In this document: positions 13,083 to 25,968 of the stretch, one piece after another | Numbering within the stretch: the stretch's first letter is position 1 | How the letters are laid out: each line of letters starts with the position of its first letter | Assembly: GCA_023105745.1 (NCBI GenBank) | Contig: JALGQZ010000012.1 | Coordinates: forward strand, 42,339,852-42,403,851 | Length of the DNA stretch: 64,000 nt | Reading direction: 5' to 3' | Source: Austropuccinia psidii | Lineage: Eukaryota; Basidiomycota; Pucciniomycetes; Pucciniales; Sphaerophragmiaceae | Notes under the pieces: model-generated | What the model was told of the DNA's origin: nothing | Databases searched by the model: none | What the model saw: only the letters and a program-made list of their open reading frames with translations | Translations under genes and position numbers: made by a program

Positions 13083-14129
13083 TAGTTCATGAGTTTGAAC
13101 ATATTATATGCTAGATTTACTATCAAAGTCATTAAATATCCTGAACAGCATTTAAGTGGGTTGAAGATGACATAAGGGGTAAAAAACTCTGGTAATATTT
13201 TGAACTTGATAAAATAGAGTGATCTCAGATGAAAGATTCCAAAAATTTAATATAGAAGTTAAAACAATATTTGGAACCAAGTCTCTAGTGGAAGTACAAC
13301 AAGAATATTTTTAGGAGAATTCACCAAGCCTAATCTTGAGCTGCTCAACTTTTTTCCGGAAACCACACTGCACAGACCACCACCATAAAATGTGATATTT
13401 ACTTTTTCTCAAAGAGGACCCATTGTACACAGGTAATCAGCTTCAATAAACATTTCTAAATGACTTTCATGTCCCCTCCCTATTTTCACATTTGTGGATT
13501 ATACAAACTGCCATTGGACACAAAAAATTCACAGTAATTCTATATCTATATAATGGTTAATTTCTGAAAAATTTACCCACAAAATATCCCTCACCTTTTC
13601 AAGAAAGGCAAGAAATTCCAAGTCACATTCTAACTGTTGAAAATACCCCCTGAACTCAAACCAGATAGCAAGACCTTAGCTCCACTCCAAACCATTATGG
13701 AATAGAGTTATATACTTATGTATGGAATAAGGTTTAAACCATATACAATGGCATGCCAGAATCAATGGTTTAAATGTTAATCCCCTCAATTCAATGGTGA
13801 CACATCACTAATGTAAGCCCCCTTAATAGCCCAATACACTTCATCTTCATGTGTAAATAAAATAGAATATGCGCGAGCATTGAGAGGCAAGGAATTTAAC
13901 CCAAGTAGACTCCTAACCAATTCCCCCATCAAGATGTGACACCTTACTTTTTATCCCCTGAAGCTGAGCCACCATCCCAAATGGGATAAAGTCCTCCACT
14001 GACTCAAATCATCTCCCCCTTCATAAATTATTACTCAAATCTTTACTCAATTAATCACTCTCCTATAAAATTACACATAAACCATAGATATTTCTTAAAA
14101 TTCCAACATTATTCACAATTCCCACAGAA
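13083..14129. other. gene-free spacer
   Basis: No open frame of note and no recognised motif. It separates two divergently oriented relics, so it once may have held promoters; nothing specific is visible. Confidence 0.4.
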
Positions 14130-16400
14130 ATGTTAACCGCCCTCGATTCCTCAATGCGTATATGCATGTTTCAACACTTCTCAACTCAAACTCACTCTTC
14201 CGTTGAGGGTGATAGGCAGGGAGCTTCCTTCAAACCTTTCAGATATAAAAAGCAAATCAAAAAGCTAAAATCAGCCATTGAACCCAAATCTATTCCAAAC
14301 ATCCCTACTTCAGCATCTGGATCTGAGTGCCAGAAGATTTTGTTGGATACAACTTTCCCAAAAGATAATTCTCAATTGACCCAAAGAATGTTCTCCAATC
14401 CAACACGTTTCAATTTAAATGCACAAAAACCATACTGAAGGAGTAAAAACCTTCCCCCACAAGACCCTGGAACAATAATATCTGCCATTGTATCCTTAAG
14501 GTATAATATACCCTGCAGCACTTCACACATTCTAAACCCCATGCAGAACCTTCTTATCAAGTCAAGTATTCTAAGCTCAGGTGGTCAACGCACTCCTGCA
14601 TTCCATATACCTAAAGATCTCAGTACCATATTTGAACATCTCCAATTGAAGCCACTGATTGAAAAATATATATGTTGTACTCAATTTTTATTTCTTAATG
14701 GCCTTACTGAATATGTCACAACTGACTAACCACACTGTTGATTACACAATGAACCAAATGATCATGATCCCCCTTGCACACAATCATTAGGCATATTCAT
14801 CAATTCATTTTCCTCCACACCAAAAACACCACCAAAATCAAACAAAAATTTATCCCAACAAAACATTCCATTTATCAACCATTCAAAAATTGCCTTGCCA
14901 TATTTATCCAGCAGGCTGGAATTGTGGAAATTCTGCATCAACATCAACAATCCCAAAAGCCCAAAGGTTCCCCCAAATGTGACATCTGTGATGGATTGGT
15001 CTGGAGATGCTTCACTGGAGCCAGAAGTATCAATGACCCCCCATTAATGTCCATTCCTGGTGCATTGGCCTTCTTGATTTATGTGGACTGGTTTAATGCA
15101 CATGGAAAGTCAATCCACTTGGTCAGAATTTGACCTATCATGCTAATTTGTCTTAATCTGCCCCAAGTGGAACATTGAAGCAAGAGAATTTCTATGTTGC
15201 AAGAATAAACCTGGGTTCAAAGAAGCCAACTACCCTTCAGCTGAATTACCTATAAATGCCACTCATTAAGGAGCTCAAAGAACTGTGGCAAGGTTACCAA
15301 TTTTAACCCACTTCAACAAGTCTTTCAGGATCCTTTATCTGTGTTGCCATCCTCGCAGCCATTGCAGATGTGCTGGCCATGTGCAAGCTTACTCGATTTA
15401 TTTTGCATTCAGGCAACCACTTTTGTAATTTTTGCACTATTCACAAGGCTCAAATTGAAGAAATCGGTCCTCTATCTCACTACACACACTCACACCAAAA
15501 TCCTAAATTAACCATTGCTAAATGGATTTGGTAAACCCCAAAACAAAAAAAAGCAATTTTCTCTGAGTATGGAGTGCAATATTCAACTTTGGAAGACCTT
15601 CCATATCGGGATGTAACCAACATGGTTAATCTTGACATAATGAATAATTTAACATTTGCAATTTTGAAGGATCATGTAGCTTTCAAATTGTGCATTCCAG
15701 AGGCCAAATCAAAAATATTCATCAGAACCCACAGGAAATCCCATGAAACCAACAGTTCAGACTCAGATTCCATGACCTCCAACAGCTCTCATGACACCCA
15801 ACAAAATTACTTTACAATGCCCGCCCCTCACACACAACATCAATCTAGTGATTCTGCGGGGATTCCTTCATTTGATGTGGATTACATCCCCACTTCCAAA
15901 TTCCCCTCTGAGTTGAATATAAGTGCACTAAGTGATCACCAGATCAAGGGTGAGGCTCTGGAGCATCTCTGACAAATCATATCTGATACCATAATTCCAT
16001 CATCATTGACAAAAGTACCCCTCCAAATGGGTTCCCCCTCTCATGGTAGTTGAGAAGCAGCTGAATGGGCTCTCTTATACAAGATCTATATTCCATTTTT
16101 AATCCTCAGTCAACATATGTCATTATATGAACACAATTTGCCCAATATGCAAAGAAAAATTGGCAAATCAGAAGACATTGGAAATAAAATAAAAATAATA
16201 CATTCTATTTAATTAGTGCCATCAAAATTGTTACAAGTTGGAGTGTTCCAATGGAGGATGCAACTGCATTTGCTAAACATTAGAAAAAATCCACCTTTCT
16301 AATCAACACCTGTTCCCAAAACAGAAAAGTAAACCAAATCATCATTTTGCTGATCATATTCCCAAATTCTTCCAATGTTGGGGCCCAGCACAAGCCTCAA
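14130..16400 (+). pseudogene. Tnp2/Plavaka-type (CACTA superfamily) transposase relic
   Basis: Plus-strand translation across three frames gives blocks in the order expected of fungal Plavaka/Tnp2 transposases. They are a cysteine-containing N-terminal region (ICC near 14670), a W-x-G-D/F-T-G-A block (about 15000), PGALAFLIYVDWFNAHGKS (about 15055-15115), an LNYL/P-L-I-K-E-L-K-E-L-W block (about 15240-15290), and an HSGNHFCNFCTIHKAQIEEI-like block (about 15405-15460). After these come NLDIMNNL and a Ser-rich linker (15574-15970). Tnp2 enzymes cut and paste DNA. At least six stops and several frameshifts make this copy inactive. No flanking terminal inverted repeats were found by eye. Confidence 0.65.
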
Positions 16401-17437
16401 CCACATGGGGTATGAGCACTTTATATTGGATTATTTGAAAGGATGCCAACAAATAACAGAATATGTATGTTAATTAATAAGAGAAATATATCCAAATTCA
16501 TTATACACATGAACTGAATAAGCACAACTCCTTTTAACTCTCAATAGATGATCTAGATAAAACCTTATACATATCTGTCAATGTTCCAACCCTCCACTCT
16601 CCTGAAATCTTAATAAGCCCCATGTGAAATAAAACAGCTTTTTGAATCACAGCCTCCTTCCCTGTTCAATCACCAAAAATATAATAAACCACTGGGCCAT
16701 GACCAAAACAATTATGATTATCTGGTTTAGTATTTACGGAATTTTCATTCAAAAAAAGGGAATAGTTGTATGGATCAGCTTAGACACTACTGTACAATCC
16801 ACAAGTCGTCCCACTTGAAGAATTTTATGACCTTGGTATCTTCCAGTGTCAAACCTTAATATTGGCAACAATATAAATTCAACTGAAACCAGAAATGTCA
16901 GAAAAAGTGTGACATGTTTTCTGAGGGTAAACCCACAATGATTTGGTATTATTAATAGAATTTTTAAAGTATCTGATCCATCTTTCATGCTGAAGAATGA
17001 ATTTCTGATCTTGAAAACTTTGAAGATTGATGTGAATTTCTTACTAGATTGGCCGCATCTCAATATTTATAAAGGCATTGGTTTTCATTATGAAAGATTT
17101 ATTATGTCTGAAGAGGAAATAAAAGATCACTGTGTATTGTATGAGAACAAAGTGATGTCATGTGAACTGCTTGTAATGATAAAACCCTTATTTCATGAAG
17201 TTTAGTATATTTCTTTCTGAAAATATAGTAAAATAATAATACAATTCTCTAAGCTTTATTAAGAGTTTTCCCAGAGAAACAACTGCCTCAAGACTATTGA
17301 AAGTAACTTTTCATTTGGACCATTAAAGCCCATTTTCTCACATGGCCACAAAGAAATTAGCATGTTTACATTGGGTATATTGTGAATAAGCAAATGTCAA
17401 TGATCATATTTTACGCATAAGAATATATCACAGGATC
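16401..17437. other. gene-free sequence
   Basis: Contains a 72-codon plus-strand frame (16987-17205) and an overlapping minus-strand frame of similar size, neither with a recognised domain. Probably decayed element sequence. Confidence 0.35.
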
Positions 17438-17680
17438 TGATATGGCTCAAGCTATGTCACCCGCTCTGAATGAAGCCCACAAATCCTTTTGCCTTTGTGT
17501 GCATGTCACACTTCCACACCTGCACCTGCAGGATTGTGCAACTGGCTCCAACCATGTCACCCACTTTAAATTAATCTTGCACATCCTTTTTTCCTTTGTG
17601 TTTGTCACACTTCCACACCCACAAAAACAGGATCATGTGGCTGGATCCACCCATGTCACCCGCAAATTGTCAATCCCACT
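17438..17680. repeat. imperfect ~98-bp tandem repeat, 2-3 units
   Basis: The block (C/G)TGGCTC-x-A-CCATGTCACCC recurs near 17440, 17538 and 17636. Shared stretches (CCTTTGTGTG, GTCACACTTCCACACC) lie between the first and second and the second and third copies. Units are diverged by substitutions. Function unknown. Confidence 0.6.
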
Positions 17681-18036
17681 CATGCCAATCTGATTTATAG
17701 CTGACCTGGGGAAGTTGCACACCCCTCCTCTATATGCAGACTGGTTGAAGGAACTCTTTTCTTTGTGAGTGTGGAAACAGGTGGGTCTTGTTATTTTTAG
17801 CAACCTTTGTCTTGTTGCAGGAGGATCAGGGGGTGAGGAATATCAGTTGAAGGCACAGGGGAACCAATATTGGTGGATGTCACAGTATTTGGTGTAAGAC
17901 CAGAGTGTGACATATGCTTGAAGTGAGCTTGAATTTTATCCTTATTGATGTTTGCTTGACATGAATTCAATTTCCAATGATTGATGTGAAATTTTCCCTG
18001 GTGTATCATTTGACAGGATATTGAATCATATTGTTT

Positions 18037-18400
18037 TGAGCTATAGTGATATTTTGACCAAACTTTATTCATATTATGCACAGACTTTAGATAATTTGGC
18101 TGGTGAGAAAGTTCTCAATTGCTTCATTTGATACAGATATTTAACCATGTGTTTAGTTCCTTGCACCATATCTTTTGAGCTAAACTGATTTTTTAACCAA
18201 AATTTATTCATATTTTGCACATCCTTGAGAGAATTTTTCTGGTGGTCAAATGTGGAATGGTGTCATCTGATAAAGATATTGTAACATATATTTGGCTTAT
18301 TGCACCATATTTTTTGAATTATACTGATATTTGAACTAAGCTTTATTCCTATTATGAACAGCCTTGAGAGAATTTTTCTGGTGAGAAACTTCTTCTTTCT
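18037..18400. repeat. 139-bp tandem repeat, ~2.6 units
   Basis: Units start at 18037, 18176 and 18315 with TGAGCTA-like sequence. Each contains a TTTATTCATATT block and a GAGAGAATTTTTCTGGTG block, with TTGCACCATAT just before the next unit. The same TTGCACCAT word is repeated inside the nearby solo LTR and inside the outer-element LTRs (as ATGGTGCAA), so the array is probably derived from, or related to, that LTR family. Confidence 0.7.
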
Positions 18401-18540
18401 CTCCTCCACAGCCTTGAGCCGTATTTAGTTGATTATTTTTCTGTGTCAAATTTAACTTGTAAATGGTACATGCAATGTTTTGTTATGGGAGTTTAAGTGG
18501 GAATTGAGTAATGTTACACTATGTTAGCTCATATTTATAT

Positions 18541-20538
18541 TGTGGAACTCTTTTTAGTGTGGGATTGGATAAGGCAGTCCTTGAGGGGGAAATCACAGGT
18601 AAACAGTTTTGAATCACTGAAATAATCCTGTAACCAAGGGTGCTAATGGTGTTTTAGCTGCCCCTCTGAATATACTAAGCAATCTCCCTACAGAGCTCAC
18701 AAATCAATATTTAAGATTGTGGCTTTACAACTAGAGAAGAATTTTCAGCAGTCTCTATCAGACCTATTAAATAATCAGATAAGTAACTTATAAGTTAAAA
18801 CAGTATAAAATATAGCTTTCAAATAATAAGATAAGATTATTTTAAGGGCAAGACCTTAATAGTATAAGAAGTTGATTTAATATAATAGTAATATTATATA
18901 TTTTAAAGGGGTAAGTTCAATTTGATGTTATATCTGTTATAATCCTTAATGGTTTGAGAGGGTAGTTGTTAATATAATATAATAATAAGAAATTAAATAA
19001 TTTATTGGTAAGATATTGTTCAATATAGAGCAGATGTTTGTTAAATATATGAGTGATATAATATAATATAAGAGTAGGTTTATATATATATAATGATAAT
19101 AATAACAATAATAATATATGTTTGTAAGGTTGTTTTTTTAATATGAAGATTTAATGAGGATATTTCTCCTTTATAATGTAAAGGTTATGGGGATAAACTC
19201 AATATTATGAGTATTATTGATAGTATTATAATTATAAGACTAATAATTTAAACATAAGGTTGATTAATAATATAAAGTAGACCTTCTGTTAACTACTATT
19301 AATTAGAAATCAATATGAATTAAGCTTATAAGTCTATAATACGTTTAATAAAATAAGTAGATTATAGTACTAGTAAGGGATGGATGAATTGTTCTCCTTC
19401 TTGGTATATAATTCCCATTTAATAATAATACTAGGTTGACCTACCAGTGAGGGATGGATAATTATTCTCCTTCTTGATATATACTTAATTGTATTCATTC
19501 ATGCATTCATTCATGGGGAAAAAAGGAAGAAGTGAGGGAGAGAGGACCTCTATTTATATTCTTTGGGCTCTTCATAGAGGCACTCAAAAACAAGGGACTT
19601 AGAATTTTTCCACTTCTTTTGGCTGGGATAATTCTTTATAGTGGTGAGATATCATTTGTTTGGTTGGTTGCACCAATTTTATGTATGATTATGTAATCTG
19701 AGATGTTTTTGCTGGTGATAAATTTTGAGATGGTGTCGTTTCTTGAAGTTATTGCACCTTATCTTTAGTTGATAGCAACATTTTTTTATGCATGATTATG
19801 TAATATGGCTGAACTTTCTTTGCTGAGGAATTTTGGATGGTGTCATTTATTCAAGGTATTGCACCATTTGTTTGGTTTGTTGCACCATTTTTGGTGGTAT
19901 GAGATGATTTTGTACAGTTATTGCACCATAGGTCTGTGCACTGTTTGAACTGTAGGTTGGGGGCGCTGTGTATTGTGGGGATTCTGTTTGTCCTGTATGA
20001 GATTTAATTTTTCTTTATCTAACTTAGTTTTGTTTTTAATTTATATTTAATGACTTATCAGGTGGCAGAGCTTGTATTTCAACAGATATGCTGTGTAATT
20101 TAAGGTTTTGATGTCATTTCCTTGCATAAATGAATTGATCTTTTTCTTCCTGTCTTGTGACTGTTGATTAATAGAGTTTGAATTCATTCCTTATTGAAGT
20201 GGCTTCAGTTTAATAACTACATTGCTGAGTAATCCAAAGGTTGAGCAGAGCTAGGGTAACTTGAGTGTTTCACTACCCCTCTCACTGGTAAATTTAACAT
20301 TCTTGCTAGCTTGTCTTTTTCTTTTCCTTAATTAATTGTTATTCTTGTAATCAAATGGACCATTCTTCCAGGATTTGCTTATGAAATTATACATATTGAT
20401 GAGTTTAAATCCATTTTACTTCTGAATTACTCTATTATAACTGATTAATTATTCATTTTTCTTTGTTATTTCTTCAATTGATAGCCTTATAAATAAAATT
20501 TCACTTGAAACTGGGCCAATAAGGTATGGAATACCACA
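18541..20538 (-). repeat. solo LTR (~2 kb) of the outer Gag-only element, inverted
   Basis: Starts TGTGGAACTCC and ends GGAATACCACA, i.e. TG..CA with short inverted ends, and is the reverse complement of the split LTRs at 28039-40211 and 48166-60116. The flanks show ATAT on both sides (18537-18540 and 20539-20542), a possible 4-bp target duplication. No internal region follows on either side, so this is a solo LTR left by LTR-LTR recombination. The core promoter, in reverse, is TATTTATA at 19551-19558. Confidence 0.85.
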
Positions 20539-23480
20539 ATATGTTTTTTAATATGAATAAATGTAACAAATGATATTCTAATAGTTATGGTATCATCTAT
20601 ATAATTTTACACATGATTATTCATACTTAATATCTGAACAAGTTAAATTTTTTTCATGAATACTCTTTTAACTAGTATGGAGTGTATAGTATTATGAATT
20701 TTATTTAATCCATTTTATCTTTATAATTAGTTATTTGATGGAGTTGAGTCAATATATGACCATAGGTAAAATTTGATGTAGATTCAAGTATAATAGTTTT
20801 TTTTTGAGATTATGATATAATTCTATTCTTCTTTTTTGCATCTTTTCATTTTAATTTTTAACTTTATTAACATCAAAGTTAATCAAATGAATAATTTAAG
20901 AATGAACTTCCAGGAAAAAATCTTTTAAATCAGATTTTTAACAAATTTTTGAAGAAATATTACTTTTCTTCAAGAATAGCTGGAAGAGTTATTTTAAAGG
21001 ATAAATACAAAAGAATATTCCAAATAAAAGATAATTCAGCTTTTGTATATATATAGATAACATTAGAATGTAAGCTGTCTAAATAGTTGAAGTAAATACA
21101 ATGAGAATTAGACTTTTTATGAATTATTGAAGCTATTGCTATATTTGCATGTAAAAACAGAAATAGCCACTAAACCTTGGCTTTTGATAAGGTTTAAATG
21201 ATCTTGAAATTTAATTTCAAGATTATGTAAGCTTATTTAAGCTTAATGAAGCTTTGACAGTTCTTAAGAACTTGATTAAAAGCCTGCGTATGGGGATTTA
21301 CCCTTTGTCATCTTGTAATTTCTTTCTAAAAGGTTGATAAGCCAGTTTACACTTTAATTTTCAATTGAATTTTGATCTTAAAGTTAAAATAAGGCTTATA
21401 ATTCTTCAATACAGGAGGAAAACCTTATTGGGGCTGTTTCAGATCCCAAAAGTTGGGTACCTTGGCACCTTTTCCCTTTTTCCTTTTTCCCACCTTTTTG
21501 CAAGGATTTTCCCTTTAGTTTATTTGGCTTTAAGCCAATTTACATTGAGATCACACAGGATTTACAGCCTGTATGTAAAATCCTCAGCTATGTCAGTAAA
21601 TATACACAACACCTTGATTTTAACTACATTTTTGTATGCTTTCATAAAACTCATGCAAATTTAAATTCAAGCTTAACTTTCAAAATTTAAAATTATTGAC
21701 AAAAATTTTTAAATTGAGAAATTGTACTATGAGATTCTTCAATCTTCCAATAACACAGGAAAAACCATTTTTGGGTATAACACCCTATGGGTCTATCCCA
21801 GGTTATTTTTGGTGTAGAATCCAAAAATGATATAATATTTATGAATTTGCTTATCAAAAATAAATTTTATAAGTCTTTTCATGGCCAAATCACATGTATA
21901 AAAGGTTATTTGTGTCTTTATGGGTATCTCATACCTACCTCACAAGCTCACAACTTTCCATACCTCCTTATTTCATATTAAGTATGCTTCTTAACCAAAA
22001 TAAACTAACTTTTAACTTCCAGAATCTACAGTTCAGTTTATCAATCATAATTTTCTTTAAGGAGAGCCCTCCCATCTGCCAATTAAAATTTACATACAGA
22101 AACTCAATCCTGCACAATTTCAAAATGCAATGAGCAATAGAGTTGATAATGGTATCCATGAAATCCTCTCATGGTCAATTACAGTTTTGTTTGGGAAATC
22201 TTGGCTTATTAATTCAATTCAGTCCTTTGTTTCAGGAGGTATATTATTGGTATGTTCCTCTTTATTTGTTGCTAAAATCACTCAACATTCCCTAGACTCA
22301 TATTCCAATAGTTGCAATTCATAATTCTCTTCAGAATGGGCCATTAACAACCCACCATTTAATTCTTTCTACATTAAATTAAATTCATCTATGGTACAGA
22401 AATAATCAAGAGGCTCTACATTATTATGATGATAAAATATCTCATGAATACTCACATAGAAGGGGCACATTAAATAAAGTTCATTACCTATCATCATTCC
22501 CACTTTACGTTCTGTTAAACCTGAACCCATATTCCTTTTGAAGTAATGAGTATGAATGTAGTTATATTTTTATGTAATAAAAACTAGAAAGAAATTTAAA
22601 CAAGTAATTCCCAAGCCTGAATTTGGAGAATTGAAATGCTCATAAAATACCTTGGATGTGACTGTTTTGGTTGATAATTTTCTACAACCAATTTATTTTG
22701 TTATTTAACAAATAGCTGATTTTATCTTATTTAATCTTCCAAGTGAGTAAAAATATTTCAATAATATTTTTTCATGGATATGAATTTTTATGTTGGTGAG
22801 TTTTACATCTGCAATTTATGTGCTGCTCATTCTTTCTGAAATTACAAACCACCTCAAAGGATGTATTAGGAGTAACAGTAGAGCTTAAATTTGTTGCTTT
22901 AAAGATAAACTTACTACTTGCTACTGACTGGTTAGGCACAAGTGTTCCACTGAGTACATAACCCTACTACAATCAATTGAATCTCTCCCAACCAGTGAGA
23001 TGGGATCCCTAGGTGGTAATTAGTTGAGCATCATGTCTGACTGCACAGTGGATGGTGAGTTCACCCGTTCCCCACTCATTCCAAGTGAGTGATACCCAAA
23101 GGATTTTTCCAAATGGGGTAAATTGGTTAACTCCCTGGGCCACCAAGTGAATCAATCTGCAGGCTTATGGGCATGGGTGATACATATGGAACTTGATAGA
23201 CCGATTCATCTCGAACCGGTATATCAATTTTCCAGTGCATTGCATACACAGTAAGGGACTCAGTTGGGTACTTTCTTGTTTTATTTAACTTTAAGATGGG
23301 TAGTTAGTATTGATAACACATTGGTGATTCATAAAGCCAAACTGACCCTAATGGGGGTCATGGATCAATGGGATCAGAAGCTTGATTTGAGGAGTAATCA
23401 GAATTCTGGTGATGGTCTGGAGGAATCTGAGGGAAGAAAATATTTCTCTCAATAAATAAATGTTAGATCTTATTTTCCAT
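20539..23480. other. AT-rich sequence without supported genes
   Basis: Very AT-rich, with only short open frames (up to 99 codons). A perfect short inverted repeat, CTTGAAAT..ATTTCAAG, sits near 21204-21222, followed closely by AAGCTTATTTAAGCTT. From about 22900 onward the base composition becomes less AT-rich and conceptual translation looks slightly protein-like (22980-23460), but stops interrupt it. I cannot assign it. Confidence 0.35.
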
Positions 23481-24399
23481 TGAAAAGAATTCAACCCAAA
23501 AATAAAATCTGGTTTCAAAATAACAAGGCCGCATGCACCCTCACAACAAATCCTAAATTCTTAGTATGTACCAGATGAACTGTCTGTTAGCATCAGACCA
23601 AATTGATAACCAGGGTGTCACCCACCTCTGCGGGTCGGCATCCACTATGGATAATGGAGGTATATTGCATTGTTGAGGCCAGAAAGGGAAGTGAGCAATA
23701 AATTTGGATGGAAATGAATGGGCGCCAGATCACAATCTGGCAAAAACGTGGGAAAGAAATCCTTCTCTGGTTTTACACATGGTATAAAATGTTTGGGGGG
23801 TATGCCTTGTTGGAGAATTTTTCTTGCCAGAAATGGCCTTTTCTCACAGGTATTTTTGAAACCAAGTCAGTCACCTAAGTTTTGTGATGTCCGGAAAGGG
23901 TTGAACCGTCCTATCACCTGCAGGAGTACATTTTATGCGTTACTAAAGCCAAATCCACGGATAAAGGTGTTGCAAACACGATGGACAAAATATTTTCTCC
24001 CTAACCCTTATCAGAATAAAATTTTCCAGGTTTCAAATCTGCACTTCCTGAGAGAAAAAAGCTTGATGGAAATCCTGAAATTTCTCTTATTTTCTTTTTG
24101 CTCACATCTTCTTTTAGTCGTCTGATTAGTTTTAAAACATATGTCTCTATATTACTTGGCATCGCATCTGCTTGCGATCTTTTTGGGAACATTAGGGGCC
24201 TATTTTTTGTACTTATGATATACATAACCAGTGCCATATGTGAAATTAATAGCACTCCAACCAAAATAACGAAAAAAACGAAACCTGAAGTTTGTACACT
24301 AACCCAATATGCGACATCCTACAGCCACCGGGGGTTAATTTGAAATTAAAGACTTGCATTTCTCCAGGATATTCCTTGTTGCAAAGCTGACGTCATTTT

Positions 24400-24960
24400 T
24401 CAGTTTCGGTCCCCATTTTCATCACTAACTGACAGGATTTCATTCAAGACACGTACTAGGATTGGTATGTGATGATCACCTTTACGCGACAATTGCACCA
24501 GACCAAGTTGGCCACACCACGCCATAAGGTGCAGCAAACGTTTCTTGCTGCATTTTAAGTAGGAACGTAAACAGAAAAACAAACTTATACCAGAATTATC
24601 CTCAAAGAAAAACTCAATACTTATTACTGATGTCAGAATAGTAGCGCACACTGCTATTTTGAACCACATAGCTTCATTCATTTCAGAATCAATGTCCTTA
24701 CCCCGCTCAGCTACCTTGTTCAGGCCGGGGAACCCTGAAAGAAAAAAAATTCTTAATCGTGATTGCTTGGTATCATGACCCACTGATAGGGTTTTGCGAA
24801 GGGTACCTACCCTTGGGATTGACAAAATAGTAGGACTGAACCCCAGAGCATGAATGACTTCCAAAAGCACAACTACAACATGTGGGGCTTGAACTCAGTT
24901 TCTGTAGGGTAGCTTTAGGGGTATCGGGATACTTTGTATTTACTATCTTGCAACATTTTA
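24400..24960 (-). CDS. putative spliced host gene, unknown function (partial model)
   Basis: On the minus strand an open stretch from about 24960 to 24811 runs into a GTAGGT donor at 24810. The intron 24735-24810 (76 bp) ends in a pyrimidine-rich TTTCTTTCAG. Splicing keeps the frame open for a further 111 codons to a stop at 24400, giving about 160 residues with a cysteine cluster (CCSC) upstream and hydrophobic segments downstream. CpG is retained, unlike the surrounding elements. A further hydrophobic, possibly membrane-spanning segment lies downstream at about 24210-24290. The 5' end and any other introns are unresolved. I do not recognise the family, and non-coding sequence remains possible. 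Confidence 0.3.
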
Positions 24961-25296
24961 CTGAGCTTCGTCACAACCGATATCCAGGCAAAATTGCTCA
25001 TGATGTTACAAGTATGGGTGGAAAATTCGTAGATCCGATTGTAAGGAAACATGCCTATCTTCACGAAGAAACATTTGTAGCTAGCTGACCTTGTTCCACT
25101 CAAAATAGAATTCAAAACCAATAGCGATTAGCTTGGTGAGTCCAAATGCCTTTGGTCACTTTTTTCCCTTTAGGATTTCTCTGTCACTAATGTGGAAAAA
25201 TTCCTAAATGAACCAATACTGTTCCAGTTATTCCTTTGATATATCAACGAATGGAATCTTAAAAAGAAATAATTTGTGATTCTCAATTGGAAGAAG

Positions 25297-25968
25297 ATGC
25301 GTGCCCACTATTTATCGGTGTTCTTTTTGATCCTCAGTTTCCCAAAATTGAAGCAGGCCAATTTAGAAACATTGCCTCCCAAATGTAAGATCTGCAATAG
25401 CTCAATGTTGGAAGACCGAGTGCGAGGACGCTGTTCTGCTATCACGCATTGTGCCAATTGCAACTCATCTTTTGGACGCTGTAGAGGTGTAATCTCGACG
25501 TATAGATGTCAGGAAAATTGTCTTGCGCCCGTCGAATCTGTGAAAGACCTGAAGGGCCCTATCTTATCTAGCAAGTCGCAATGCTCTCTTCCACATGGGA
25601 TGTTTTTTCGCTGTCGAAACTGTGCTTCGAAGAAATATGAGCTTAAAGCCTTACCAGCTTTCTTGCCCAATCTATTCCCGTCAAAAAGTGAACCTTTTCG
25701 ATCTCAGGCGCCTGATGTTGCTGCCTCAAAAAGTGAAGATTTATCGAAATTTCGTGGTCAAGTCCAGCCTTCTTGGCTTAGCTTGAGCTTGAATCAACAT
25801 GAAATTTCCGATGCAATTTCGGTGCGCTCAACTCTCGTGCAAAAACCCTCAGGTCATAGTACAATTTTGGAGAAGTCATTGACTTCGACACCATCCACAC
25901 AACACAGGTACTTAGGTGAAACCTCACCAGCTAAAAAAGTGAGATATAATTATGAAAAATATGACTAG
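25297..25968 (+). CDS. putative secreted cysteine-rich protein (effector-like)
   Basis: A single open frame of 223 codons starts at the ATG at 25297. An upstream GTG in frame at 25276 is not a likely fungal start. The N-terminus is a good signal peptide: a charged start, hydrophobic core YLSVFFLILSF, and probable cleavage near Ala21. The mature part has eleven cysteines, all between residues 30 and 109 (30, 33, 46, 52, 55, 62, 71, 75, 96, 106, 109), several as C-x2-C pairs, so metal binding is possible as well as disulphides. The C-terminal half is Ser/Lys-rich and low in structure. Small secreted cysteine-rich proteins are typical effector candidates of rusts, but no family is recognised here. 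A possible 5' UTR intron (GTGAGT..TTTAG, about 25136-25173) lies upstream. Confidence 0.6.
   Translation: MRAHYLSVFFLILSFPKLKQANLETLPPKCKICNSSMLEDRVRGRCSAITHCANCNSSFGRCRGVISTYRCQENCLAPVESVKDLKGPILSSKSQCSLPHGMFFRCRNCASKKYELKALPAFLPNLFPSKSEPFRSQAPDVAASKSEDLSKFRGQVQPSWLSLSLNQHEISDAISVRSTLVQKPSGHSTILEKSLTSTPSTQHRYLGETSPAKKVRYNYEKYD

Noticed and set aside
23160..23240. tRNA-like or structured RNA near the CGATTCATCTCGAACCGG segment
   Set aside because: I could not form a cloverleaf or find a GGTTCGAATCC-type T arm with matching acceptor stem.
23718..24125. 135-codon plus-strand frame in the CpG-retaining island
   Set aside because: No domain or signal peptide; it overlaps minus-strand sequence with comparable coding look, so strand and reality are undecided.
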